This document shows positions 15,604 to 23,709 of a DNA stretch of 64,000 nucleotides, piece after piece. Position numbers and translations under genes: made by a program. The notes below the pieces were generated by a model. That model was not told the DNA's origin. It did no database searches and worked only from the letters and a program-made list of their open reading frames with translations. The number at the start of each line of letters is the position of its first letter. The first letter of the stretch is position 1. This DNA comes from Solirubrobacterales bacterium (GTDB lineage: Bacteria > Actinomycetota > Thermoleophilia > Solirubrobacterales > Solirubrobacteraceae): contig JAFAYV010000053.1 of assembly GCA_019240115.1 (NCBI GenBank), positions 1 through 64,000 of the forward strand, read 5' to 3'.

Positions 15604-16695
15604 TCACCTGCCGACCGCCGACAGTGGTCGCGGTCCCGCCCCCACGTACAAGGCCGCCGGACGGATGAGGCGCCCCGTCCGGTGCTGCTCGGCGATGTGC
15701 GCCGACCATCCCGCGGTCCGCGCGCACACGAACAAGGGCGTGAACAGCGTCTGCGGCACCCGCGCATGGTCGAGCACGACCGCCGACCAGAACTCGACGT
15801 TGGTGGCGAGCACGCGATCGGGCTTGTGCTCGGCGAGCGCGGCCAGCGCCGCTCGCTCGAGCTCGGCGGCCACCTGCAGCCGCGGCGAACGCAGCCGCTC
15901 GGCGGTCTGGCGCAGCGCCCGCGCACGCGGATCCTCGGCGCGGTACACGCGGTGGCCGAAGCCCATGATCCGCTCCCCGCGGTCAAGCAGCCCTCGCACG
16001 TGAGCGTCGGCGTCCCCCTCGCGCTCGACGGCGTCGAGCATCCTCAGCACGCGCGCGGGCGCGCCGCCGTGCAGCGGCCCCGACAGCGCGCCGACCGCGC
16101 CGCTGAGGGCGGCGGCGACATCGGCGCCGGTGGAGGCGATGATCCGGGCGGCGAACGTCGAGGCGTTCATCCCGTGCTCGGCCGCGGTGATCCAGTAGGC
16201 GTCGATCGCGGCCGCTCGGTCGGGGTCGGCCTCGCCGCGCCAGCGCAGCAGGAAGCGCTCGGCGAGGGTCCGTCCCCCGTCGATGACGCCGTCGGGCACC
16301 GGAGCGGTCCCGACCCCGCGCGCCGACTGGGCGACGAAGGACAGCGTCGTCGCGGCGACCCGCGCGAGCTGGTCGCGCACGACCTCGGGGCTTGAGTCGA
16401 CGAGCGGCGCCAGCCCCCATTCGGGCGCCAGCGCGGCGATCGCCGACTGCACGTCAACGCGCGTATCGCCTGTCCGCAGGCTCAGCGGGTGGGTTCCGGC
16501 CGGCGGCAGCGGGCGGTCGGGCCGTCCGTCGACGAGCAGGCCCCAGACCCCCTCGAACGGCAGCGCGCCGACGAGCTCCTCGACGTCGACGCCGCGATAG
16601 CGCAACGAGCCGCCGTCGCGGTCGGGCTCGGCGATCGCGGTCGCGAACGCCAGCACGCCCTCCAACCCGTCGTGCACATCGTCGATCGTCGGCAT
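15604..16695 (-). CDS. Citrate synthase family protein
   Basis: Citrate/2-methylcitrate-synthase-like enzyme of 363 aa that condenses an acyl-CoA with a 2-oxoacid. The catalytic set is present: GPLHGGAPARV (His), GFGHRVYRAEDP (His), and VEFWSAVVLDHARVPQTLFT (Asp), with a GWSAHIAEQ segment after it. The ATG at 16695 is preceded by GGAG at a good distance. Slightly shorter than classic GltA and closest to the small 'citrate synthase 2' type. It is divergent from an HTH-containing homologue, with a palindrome between them. Whether the substrate is acetyl- or propionyl-CoA cannot be decided. Confidence 0.85.
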   Translation of the reverse strand: MPTIDDVHDGLEGVLAFATAIAEPDRDGGSLRYRGVDVEELVGALPFEGVWGLLVDGRPDRPLPPAGTHPLSLRTGDTRVDVQSAIAALAPEWGLAPLVDSSPEVVRDQLARVAATTLSFVAQSARGVGTAPVPDGVIDGGRTLAERFLLRWRGEADPDRAAAIDAYWITAAEHGMNASTFAARIIASTGADVAAALSGAVGALSGPLHGGAPARVLRMLDAVEREGDADAHVRGLLDRGERIMGFGHRVYRAEDPRARALRQTAERLRSPRLQVAAELERAALAALAEHKPDRVLATNVEFWSAVVLDHARVPQTLFTPLFVCARTAGWSAHIAEQHRTGRLIRPAALYVGAGPRPLSAVGR

Positions 16696-16750
16696 TGCGT
16701 CTCCTTCCGGTCTCGGTTTCGCCCGACAGGCTCGATGGCGCACGCATGCA

Positions 16751-16764
16751 GATCAACGTTGATC
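16751..16764. promoter_or_regulatory. 14-bp perfect palindrome between divergent citrate-synthase genes
   Basis: GATCAACGTTGATC is a perfect dyad, and TTGATCACGTCAA overlaps it as a second, looser one. It lies 11 bases before the nearest start on the right and 56 before the one on the left. A good candidate operator, perhaps for the HTH of the neighbouring protein itself. Confidence 0.6.
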
Positions 16765-16774
16765 ACGTCAATAT

Positions 16775-18022
16775 ATGTTCATGACGACGATGACGACCGA
16801 GCAGGTCGCGCGCCGGCTCGGCGTCAAGCGCGAGACCGTCTACGCCTACGTCAGCCGCGGCCTGCTCGCGCGCGCCCCCGCCACCGACCGCCGCCGCGGA
16901 TCGCGCTTCAACGCCGACGAGGTCGAGCGCCTCGCCGGACGCGCCCGCCGCGCCGACCGCTCGAGCGCGCTCGAGGTCGTGATCGAGACCCAGCTGACCC
17001 GGCTCGATCCCGCCGGTCGGCTCGCCTTTCGCGGGCGCGACGCCGTCGAGCTCGCGCGGTTTCGCAGCTTCGAGGACGTCGCCGGGCTGCTGTGGGGCGG
17101 GGACGCCGGGGCGCCGTGGGATCTCGATCCCGCCTCGGCGCGCCTCGTCGCTCGGCTCGGCGCCGACCTCGGCGTGCCGGCGCCGTCGGTCGACGTCATC
17201 CCGGTCGTCGTCGCCGCGCTCGCCGCCGGCGACCCGCTGCGCGGCGACCGCCGTCCTGAGGCGGTGCGGCGGTCGGGGGCGCGGATCCTCGCCGGCACGC
17301 TCGACGGTCTGGCGGGCGGCTCGGCTTCCCCGGGCGGCTCGGCTTCCCCGGACGGCTCGGCTTCCCCGGGCGGCCCGGGCGCCGCGGCGCGACTGTGGTC
17401 GGCGCTGTGCGGCGGCGCGCGTCATCCTCGCCCGGCGCAGGTGGCGGCGCTCGACGCGGCGCTCGTCCTCCTCGCCGATCACGAGCTCGCCGCCTCGACG
17501 CTCGCCGCGCGGGTGGCGGCGTCGGCGTGGGCCGACCCGTACCGGGTCGTGCTCGCGGGCCTCGGGCCGCTCGGAGGGACGCTGCACGGAGCCGCGTCGG
17601 AGTCGATCGAGCGGCTGCTCGCCGAGATCTCCGAACCCGACGGCGCGTTCGCCGCGCTCGAGCGGGTCGTCGCCGCCGGGGGACCGGGCGCCGGGGTGGC
17701 CGGCTTCGGGCACCCGGTCTACCGCGACCGCGATCCCCGAGCCGACCACCTGCTCGATCGCATCGCGCCGGTCGCCGACGACCCCGATCGCGCGCGGACC
17801 GTCGCCGCCGTGCTGAGCGCGGCCGCGGCGCTGAAGCTCCCCGCACCGAACGCCGATCTGGCGCTCGCCGCCCTCGCCCGCGCGATGGGCCTCGTTCCCG
17901 GCTCGGCGGCGATCATCTTCACCGTGGCGCGCATCGCCGGCCTGATCGCCCACGCGATCGAGGAGTACCCGCACCGGCTGCGCTTCCGCCCGCGCGCCAC
18001 CTACGTCGGGGCGGGCGGATGA
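16775..18022 (+). CDS. Citrate synthase family protein with N-terminal HTH
   Basis: Fusion of 415 aa. Residues about 6-60 form a MerR/excisionase-type helix-turn-helix (TTEQVARRLGVKRETVYAYV, then a GSRFNADEVERL wing). The remainder is a citrate-synthase fold with GTLHGAASESI (His), GFGHPVYRDRDP (His) and PNADLALAAL (Asp), so the catalytic triad appears intact. A Gly/Ser/Ala/Pro linker coded by an 18-bp repeat interrupts the large domain. Three ATGs lie in the first six codons, so the exact start is open. The HTH suggests either self-regulation from the adjacent palindrome or DNA-tethered metabolic sensing. Similar HTH-citrate synthases occur in other actinobacteria, from memory. Confidence 0.85.
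   Translation: MFMTTMTTEQVARRLGVKRETVYAYVSRGLLARAPATDRRRGSRFNADEVERLAGRARRADRSSALEVVIETQLTRLDPAGRLAFRGRDAVELARFRSFEDVAGLLWGGDAGAPWDLDPASARLVARLGADLGVPAPSVDVIPVVVAALAAGDPLRGDRRPEAVRRSGARILAGTLDGLAGGSASPGGSASPDGSASPGGPGAAARLWSALCGGARHPRPAQVAALDAALVLLADHELAASTLAARVAASAWADPYRVVLAGLGPLGGTLHGAASESIERLLAEISEPDGAFAALERVVAAGGPGAGVAGFGHPVYRDRDPRADHLLDRIAPVADDPDRARTVAAVLSAAAALKLPAPNADLALAALARAMGLVPGSAAIIFTVARIAGLIAHAIEEYPHRLRFRPRATYVGAGG
17315..17368. repeat. 18-bp in-frame tandem repeat (3 copies)
   Basis: Three copies of GGCGGCTCGGCTTCCCCG (third with one change) code a GGSASP-type linker in the HTH-citrate synthase. Length change by whole units would keep the frame. Confidence 0.9.
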
Positions 18023-18249
18023 CGGTTGGGCGGTCGGGCCGGGGCGCCAGCCGAGCAGCGCCGAGGACCGTGGCCGACGATGGACGAATGGCGTGAGCGC
18101 GATCGCGACGCGAGCGTGACGCCGGAGAGCGCGGAGAGCGCGGAGAGCGCGACAACCGGTAGCCGGGCACGACACGTCTGGCGGATGCCGTATTCGACCA
18201 GCCCCGCAACATCGATTGCGGGCGAGAGGCGTGGGTAAGAACCCTGCAG

Positions 18250-19257
18250 ATGTCCGGGCAGACGAGGGTGTATCGCGACGAGGACGCCGACGTCGAACGC
18301 ATACGCGGGCGTCGGGTCGCGATCCTGGGCTTCGGAAACCAGGGCGCGGCGCAAGCTCAGAACCTGCGCGACAGCGGCGTCACGGCGATTCGCATCGGCA
18401 ACCGTGACGACGAGTACCGTGACGCGGCCCTTGCGGCGGGCTTCGAGGTGGTTTCGCTCACCGAGGCGGCGACATGGGGTGAGATCGTCTTCTTGCTCGT
18501 GCCCGACGAAGTCCAGCCCGCCGTGTTTGGCAACGAGGTCGGCCCGGGGCTGCAACCGGGCGACGCGCTCGTGGTCGCGTCGGGCTACAACGTTGCTTTC
18601 GGCCTGCTCGACGCACCCGAGGGAGTCGATCTGGTGATGGTCGCGCCGCGGATGATCGGCGCGTCGGTGCGGGAGCGCTACCAGGCCGCCGAGCCGTATC
18701 CGTGCTTTGTGTCAGTGGAACGCGATCGCAGCGGCGAGGCCCTGTCGATTGCGCTCGCGATCGGGCGGGCGATCGGCGCCACGCGCGGCGGTGCCGTTGC
18801 CTCCTCGGCACGCGAGGAGGCGGCGCTCGACCTCTTCTCCGAGCAGGCGCTATGGCCGATGATCCTCGCGGCGCTGGGGTCGGCGTACGAGGTTCTGCAC
18901 GACGCCGGCTTCTCCGACGCGGCGATCCTCAACGAGCTCTACCTCTCGGGAGAGCCGGCCGAGATCTTCACGCAGATGGCAGAGCAGGGTCTGTTCGAGC
19001 AGCTCCCGCTGCACTCGCACACGAGCCAGTACGGTCAACTTCGCGCGCTGCTCGCCGGCATCGGAGATGGGCTGCAGGAGCGCTTCTCCCGGGTGCTGCA
19101 CCACGAGATCCTCTCCGGCGCGTTCGCGCGCGAATGGTCGGATGTCCTGACCGAGGACCCCGAGGCGCTGCAGCGAATGCACGCGCGGGCGCGCGAGCTG
19201 CCGATCGCCAGGGCGGAGGCGCGGGTGCGTGCCGCACCTTCAGCGGGCGGCACATGA
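18250..19257 (+). CDS. Ketol-acid reductoisomerase-like protein (IlvC paralogue)
   Basis: Protein of 335 aa with the KARI layout: a Rossmann domain starting AILGFGNQGAAQAQNLRDSG (GFGNQG at 27-32) and an all-helical knotted domain (EEAALDLFSEQALWPMI, ILNELYLSGEPAEI). KARI isomerises and reduces acetohydroxy acids for branched-chain amino acids. Here the substrate-loop motif normally reading VAPKGPGH is VAPRMIGAS, and no ilvB, ilvN or leu genes are adjacent, so it is more likely a specialised paralogue than the housekeeping enzyme. A run of three GAGAGCGCG units (18125-18151) lies in the 5' region. Start ATG is the only good candidate. Confidence 0.75.
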   Translation: MSGQTRVYRDEDADVERIRGRRVAILGFGNQGAAQAQNLRDSGVTAIRIGNRDDEYRDAALAAGFEVVSLTEAATWGEIVFLLVPDEVQPAVFGNEVGPGLQPGDALVVASGYNVAFGLLDAPEGVDLVMVAPRMIGASVRERYQAAEPYPCFVSVERDRSGEALSIALAIGRAIGATRGGAVASSAREEAALDLFSEQALWPMILAALGSAYEVLHDAGFSDAAILNELYLSGEPAEIFTQMAEQGLFEQLPLHSHTSQYGQLRALLAGIGDGLQERFSRVLHHEILSGAFAREWSDVLTEDPEALQRMHARARELPIARAEARVRAAPSAGGT

Positions 19258-19332
19258 TGCATTGGCCCATCCGCCCGCCCATCGCGCGCGACATCCCGAA
19301 GGACGTCTGAATCAGGATCGCATGGCGCGTCC

Positions 19333-20295
19333 CTAGGCCGCCCCGGCGAGCCGCGTCACGATCGACCGCGCGGCCTGCGCCATCTCGGGCGGGGCGAGGA
19401 CCTCCATCGGCGCGTCGAGGGTCGCCATCCAGACCAGGAACGAGCGCGACCACGGACCGGCGGTCGTCACCACGCAGGCCTCGTGACCGTCTGCCTCGAC
19501 GCTCGCATACCGCGCGGGGATGCGGCGGCGGGCGGCCGCGGCGGTCAGGCCGAGCCGCAGGCGGCCGGGCGCGGCGGCGGAATCGGTCTCGTGCTGGCGA
19601 CGCAGCTGACCCTGCACGTAGGCTGCGGGGTCGCCGCCGGGCACGGTGCGCCGGGCGCCGCGGCCGTCCTGGCGCAGGCGGCCGCGGATCCGGTCGATGC
19701 GGAAGGTGCGCCAGTCGTCGCGATCGAGGTCGAAGGCGACGACGTACCAGCGGTGGCCGCTGTGCACGACGGCGGCCGGCTCCGCGGTCCGGTGCGAGGC
19801 CCGCTCGTCGCGTGCGACGTAGGAGAAGCGGATCCGGGCGCGGTCGCGGCAGGCGTCGGCGAGATCGGTCAGGAGGTCGGGGTCGATCTGCGGCCCGGCG
19901 CCCGGGAACGTGGAGGTGGCGTCGCCGAGCGCGGAGACGCGACGGCGCAGGCGCGACGGGAGGACCTGCTGGAGCTTGAGGAGCGCGCGCATCGAGGTCT
20001 CCTCGATCCCGGCGATCGATCCCGAGGCGGCGGTGCGCAGCCCGACCGCGACCGCCACCGCCTCGGCGTCGTCGAGCAGGAGCGGCGGCAGCTCGCCGCC
20101 GGCGCCGAGCCGATAGCCGCCAGCCACGCCTGGCGCGGCCTCGACGGGATAGCCGAGCGAGCGCAGCTTGTCGATGTCGCGGCGGATCGTGCGCGGCCCG
20201 ACCTCGAGCCGCTCGGCGAGCTCGGGGCCGGTCCACTCGCGCCGCAGCTGGAGCAGCGAGAGGAGGGCGAGGAGTCGCGCGGAGGTCTGAACCAC
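19333..20295 (-). CDS. YafY-type HTH/WYL-domain transcriptional regulator
   Basis: Regulator of 320 aa. An N-terminal winged HTH (WTGPELAERLEVGPRTIRRD) precedes a WYL-type ligand-sensing domain (about 140-230, with HRWYVVAFDLDRDDWRTFRI) and a WCX-like C-terminus. Such proteins often control the divergent neighbouring gene. The intergenic space to the DHA2 exporter holds two 14-bp direct repeats 31 bases apart, a likely operator. The ligand is unknown. Confidence 0.87.
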   Translation of the reverse strand: MVQTSARLLALLSLLQLRREWTGPELAERLEVGPRTIRRDIDKLRSLGYPVEAAPGVAGGYRLGAGGELPPLLLDDAEAVAVAVGLRTAASGSIAGIEETSMRALLKLQQVLPSRLRRRVSALGDATSTFPGAGPQIDPDLLTDLADACRDRARIRFSYVARDERASHRTAEPAAVVHSGHRWYVVAFDLDRDDWRTFRIDRIRGRLRQDGRGARRTVPGGDPAAYVQGQLRRQHETDSAAAPGRLRLGLTAAAARRRIPARYASVEADGHEACVVTTAGPWSRSFLVWMATLDAPMEVLAPPEMAQAARSIVTRLAGAA

Positions 20296-20322
20296 GGCAG
20301 GCAGGATGACACAGAACGCGGA

Positions 20323-20367
20323 CTGAAGCTGACCGCAATTACGCTAACCAGGTCTGAAGCTGACCGC
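20323..20367. promoter_or_regulatory. Operator-like direct repeats, 31-bp period
   Basis: CTGAAGCTGACCGC occurs at 20323-20336 and 20354-20367, the same face of the helix three turns apart. It is between the WYL regulator and the exporter, 21 bases before the exporter start. Probably the regulator's binding sites. Confidence 0.6.
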
Positions 20368-20388
20368 GTTAGTCGAGAGGGTTGCGGC

Positions 20389-21846
20389 ATGTCAACACTC
20401 GCTCTCACCCCATCACCGGCCGAGGCGCGCGAGCGCCCGACCCCCCGCGCGGCGTGGCTCGGATTCCTCGTGGTCCTCACCGCCGCCGTCATGGATCTGC
20501 TCGACTCGACGATCGCGCAGACCGCCGCCCCCGCGATCCGCCGCAGCCTCGGCGGGTCCTACGCCGAGCTGGAGTGGATCTCGGCCGCCTACACCCTCGC
20601 GATGTCGGTGACCCTGCTGCTCGGCAGCCGGCTCGGCGACATCGTCGGGCGCCGGCGGGTGCTGCTGGCCGGGATCACTGGGTTCACCGGCGCCTCGGTG
20701 CTGTGCTCGCTGGCGCCGAGCCCGGGAGCGCTGATCGCCGGTCGCGTGCTCCAGGGCGTCGTCGCGGCGATTATGGTCCCGCAGGGCTTCGGGCTGATCC
20801 GCGAGCTGTTCGGGGACGACGGCCAGCAGAAGGCGTTCGGCGTCTTCGGTCCGGTCATGGGCCTGGCCGCGATCGCCGGCCCGCTCGTCGGCGGCGGCTT
20901 GATCAACCTCGACGTCCTCGGCGCGGGCTGGCGCGCGATCTTCCTCGTCAACGTGCCGCTCGGGCTGGCAGCGATCGTCGCCGGCATTCGCTATTTGCCA
21001 CGCCTGGAGCCGGTGACCCCGGAGGCGCGTCTCGATCCGACCAGCATCGCGATGGCGATGATCGGCGGCGTCGCCCTCGTCTACCCGCTCATCCAGGGGC
21101 GCGAGCACGGGTGGCCGGCCTGGTCGTTCGTCATGCTCGCCGTCGGCGTCGTCATCCTCATCGCCTTCGCGGCGCTCCAGGGTCGGCGCTCGCGCGGCGG
21201 CCGGGCGCCGCTCGTCGAGCCGTCGATCCTCCGTCGGCGCCCCTACGTCGCCGGACTCGCGGTCGTGACCGGGTTCATCGGCGCGATGGGCGGGATGATG
21301 ATCGCGCTCAACGTCACCTACCAGACGGGGTTGGGCTTCACCCCCTGGGCCTGCGGCCTGGCCACCGTCGCGATCCCGGTCGCGGCGATCGCGGGCTCGA
21401 TCACGTCCTCGGCGCTGCTGCCCAAGATCGGCCGTCGCACGATGCACATCGGCATCGTGGTGATGGCCGCCGGACTGGCCACTGCCGACGTCGTGCTCCA
21501 CGCGGCGGGCGGCGGCGTCAGCGCCTGGGACCTCGCCGCCCCGCTCGCGCTGACCGGCCTCGGCATGGGGATGGTGTTCGTGCCGATGTTCGACGTCATC
21601 CTCGCCGGCGTCGAGCCCCACCAGCTCGGCTCGGCCTCGGGCCTGCTCGAGTCCATCCAGCAGCTGGCGATGTCGATCGGGATCGCCGCCGTCGGCACGG
21701 TTCTCTTCGACCGCCTCGGCTCCGGCCACGGCGCGGCGGCGTTCGTCGACGCCGCCGTGCACGCCCTGCCGGTCGCCATCGCGCTGCTGGGCGTCGCCTG
21801 GGTGGGGGTGTTCTGGTTGCCCCGCCACGCGCGCGGCAGTCACTGA
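20389..21846 (+). CDS. MFS exporter, DHA2 (EmrB/QacA) family
   Basis: Drug:H+ antiporter of 485 aa with about 14 membrane helices. Motif A appears as LGSRLGDIVGRRRVLLAGIT, and the N-terminal DSTIAQTAAPAIRRSL matches the 'D.TIVNVALP' motif D1. The ATG at 20389 follows a purine-rich GAGAGGG. It is divergent from the WYL regulator and presumably repressed by it. A GC-rich repeat tract lies just after the stop. Substrate unknown; efflux of a toxic organic compound is typical. Confidence 0.88.
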   Translation: MSTLALTPSPAEARERPTPRAAWLGFLVVLTAAVMDLLDSTIAQTAAPAIRRSLGGSYAELEWISAAYTLAMSVTLLLGSRLGDIVGRRRVLLAGITGFTGASVLCSLAPSPGALIAGRVLQGVVAAIMVPQGFGLIRELFGDDGQQKAFGVFGPVMGLAAIAGPLVGGGLINLDVLGAGWRAIFLVNVPLGLAAIVAGIRYLPRLEPVTPEARLDPTSIAMAMIGGVALVYPLIQGREHGWPAWSFVMLAVGVVILIAFAALQGRRSRGGRAPLVEPSILRRRPYVAGLAVVTGFIGAMGGMMIALNVTYQTGLGFTPWACGLATVAIPVAAIAGSITSSALLPKIGRRTMHIGIVVMAAGLATADVVLHAAGGGVSAWDLAAPLALTGLGMGMVFVPMFDVILAGVEPHQLGSASGLLESIQQLAMSIGIAAVGTVLFDRLGSGHGAAAFVDAAVHALPVAIALLGVAWVGVFWLPRHARGSH

Positions 21847-21860
21847 CGGACGATCGGGCG

Positions 21861-21948
21861 GGCGCGACTCCCGCGGGCCCGAGTCCCGGGGGCGCGACTC
21901 CCGCGGGCGCGACTCCCGGGGGCGCGACTCCGGGCGGGCGCGACTCCG
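21861..21948. repeat. Imperfect GC-rich tandem repeat after the exporter gene
   Basis: Units resembling GGCGCGACTCCCGCGG or GGCGCGACTCCCGGGG repeat about five to six times with small changes. It fills the gap between two converging genes. Could form stem structures acting as a terminator. No coding evidence. Confidence 0.8.
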
Positions 21949-21964
21949 GCCGGGCCCGCGCCCG

Positions 21965-22240
21965 CTACTGCCCGACCGAGAACAGCGCCTCGAGGTCGTG
22001 GCGCGAGTAGGCCTCGAAGGCGACCATCGTCTGCGTGCGGCGCACGCCGGGCAGCTGGGTCAGCCGGCCGGTGACGACCTGGGCGAGCTGATCCTGCTCG
22101 CGCAGCCGCAGCATGACGACGAAGTCCCAGTCGCCTGTGACCGAGTAGGCCTCGGCGACCCCCTCGATGTCGGCGAGTTCGCCGCCGAGCGTCTGCAGCG
22201 CCGTGCCTTCGGCCTGGATGAGAACGATTGCGTGGGTCAC
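21965..22240 (-). CDS. Stand-alone Lrp/AsnC ligand-binding (RAM) domain protein
   Basis: Protein of 91 aa consisting only of the effector/oligomerisation domain: VTHAIVLIQAEGTALQTLGG, VTGDWDFVVMLRLREQDQL, TQTMVAFEAYSRHD. It has no HTH, so it cannot bind DNA by itself; such proteins form dimeric barrels that sense amino acids or tune full-length Lrp proteins. The GTG start is where the homology begins; longer frames add Arg/Ala-rich junk. Divergent from an ornithine-cyclodeaminase-family gene, which fits amino-acid sensing. Confidence 0.8.
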   Translation of the reverse strand: MTHAIVLIQAEGTALQTLGGELADIEGVAEAYSVTGDWDFVVMLRLREQDQLAQVVTGRLTQLPGVRRTQTMVAFEAYSRHDLEALFSVGQ

Positions 22241-22356
22241 CGGGTAGCGCGCCACGCAGGCTACCGATTGACCGAGGGCCCCGTCCTTGGCAGAGTCCGC
22301 GCCCCCCATGGACCAGCCACCCACTCGGCGCGAGCGGACGCCCCTGCTGCGGGCTG

Positions 22357-23331
22357 ATGCGCGTCCTCCTGCTCTCCGCTGACGACGTGCGCCAGGCGCT
22401 CGCGCCGGCCGCGTGCGAGCGAGCGATGGCGCAGGTGCTCGTCGCCCGGGCGCGCGGGCAGGCCACCAACCCGCTGCGCACGGTGATGCGCGTGTCGGGC
22501 GCAACGACGTTCATGGGCCTGATGCCCGCCTACGCGTCGACCGGCGGGTCGGGCACGTTCGCGGTCAAGGCGCTCTGCCTGGCGCCGACGAACCCGTCGC
22601 GCGGCCTCGACACCCATCAGGGAGTGGTGACGCTGTTCGACGGCGTGACCGGCATGCCGCAGGCGATCCTCAACGCCTCGGCGGTCACCGAGGTGCGGAC
22701 CGCCGCGGTCACCGCCGCCGCGACCCGGCTGCTGGCGCGCCCCGACGCGCGCCGACTCGCGATCCTCGGCGCCGGCGTCCAGGCGCGCTCGCACCTGCGG
22801 GCGCTCGCCGCGGTCCGCCCCTGGACCGAGGTCCGCGTATTCGCGCCGACCTCCGAGCACGCGCGAGCCCTGGGCGAGATCGTGCCCGAGGTGACCGTGG
22901 CGGCCAGCGCCCAGGAGGCGCTCGACGACGCCGACGTCGTCACGACGGTGACGAGCGCGCTCGAGCCCGTCCTCGATCACCTCTGGCTGGCGTCCGGCGC
23001 GCACGTCAACGCGATCGGAGCGAGCTCGCTGAGCGCGCGCGAGCTCCCGGTCCGGACGGTCGCCGCGGCCGCGCTGTACTGCGACAGTCGCGAGTCGCTG
23101 CGCCACGAGGCCTCCGAGTTCCGCCTCGCGATCGAGCAGGGCCTGATCGACGAGCACCACGTCCGCGCCGAGCTCGGCGAGGTCCTCGCGGGACTCGCCG
23201 CCGGGCGCCGCAGCCCCGACGAGCTCACCGTTTTCCGCTCGCTCGGGATCGGCGTCGAGGATCTGGCGGCCGCCTCGCTCGCCGTCGACGTCGCCCACGG
23301 CCGCGGCCTCGGGGTCGAGGTCGATCTGTGA
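22357..23331 (+). CDS. Ornithine cyclodeaminase / mu-crystallin family protein
   Basis: NAD(P)-dependent enzyme of 324 aa. The Rossmann motif is ARRLAILGAGVQARSHLRAL, preceded by the substrate-side segment LNASAVTEVRTAAVTAAATR typical of the family. Members include ornithine cyclodeaminase, alanine dehydrogenase and ketimine reductases, and these cannot be told apart here. The ATG at 22357 (MRVLLLSADDVR) is the natural start. Its neighbour across the divergent gap is an Lrp sensor domain, suggesting an amino-acid substrate. Confidence 0.85.
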   Translation: MRVLLLSADDVRQALAPAACERAMAQVLVARARGQATNPLRTVMRVSGATTFMGLMPAYASTGGSGTFAVKALCLAPTNPSRGLDTHQGVVTLFDGVTGMPQAILNASAVTEVRTAAVTAAATRLLARPDARRLAILGAGVQARSHLRALAAVRPWTEVRVFAPTSEHARALGEIVPEVTVAASAQEALDDADVVTTVTSALEPVLDHLWLASGAHVNAIGASSLSARELPVRTVAAAALYCDSRESLRHEASEFRLAIEQGLIDEHHVRAELGEVLAGLAAGRRSPDELTVFRSLGIGVEDLAAASLAVDVAHGRGLGVEVDL

Positions 23332-23389
23332 TCGCGCTCGCCCCGATCGACGCGGCTCGGGAAGTGGCACCGGCGACAGCCAGATGACG

Positions 23390-23594
23390 GGCCAGGATCT
23401 CGCGGAACTCCTGCAACGTCTCCCGGTGCCGAGGAACGTGCCCTGCAGCGCGCCCGAGTAGTAGCCGGGTCCTGCTCCGCCCAGCCGACACGAACGTTGT
23501 ACTGCGCCAGCTCGCGCGCCGCCTTAACGACGACGCGGCCCTCCGCGTCGAGGATGAGCGTGCGGGCACCGCCGGTGCCTTCGTCGACACCCAT
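23390..23594 (-). pseudogene. N-terminal fragment of an FGGY carbohydrate kinase
   Basis: The frame opens MGVDEGTGGARTLILDAEGR and continues to VGWAEQDP, the start of glycerol/xylulose/ribulose kinases (D-x-G-T-x-x-R nucleotide loop, GW.EQDP). After about 42 residues the homology ends and nothing kinase-like follows in any frame, so roughly 450 residues are missing. It sits just upstream of the SDR/GlpD polyol genes, which may once have formed a catabolic set with it. The 3' limit given is approximate. Confidence 0.6.
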
Positions 23595-23709
23595 GACGTA
23601 TCCCTCGCTCGTTGCCTCACCCTCCGTATCGCCGACTCCCGAGCGATCGTCCCGAGGGTCCCCTGCGTGGTCGGCACAGCCGTCACCTCATGGCCGGTCG
23701 TGGGCTCGG

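Noticed and set aside
18023-18249. Small plus-strand gene of about 70 codons between the citrate-synthase and KARI genes
   Set aside because: Its middle is only a GAGAGCGCG repeat, and no conserved motif or ribosome site is visible.
21861-21948. CRISPR-like array
   Set aside because: Units are adjacent with no unique spacers, vary in sequence, and no cas genes exist in the window.
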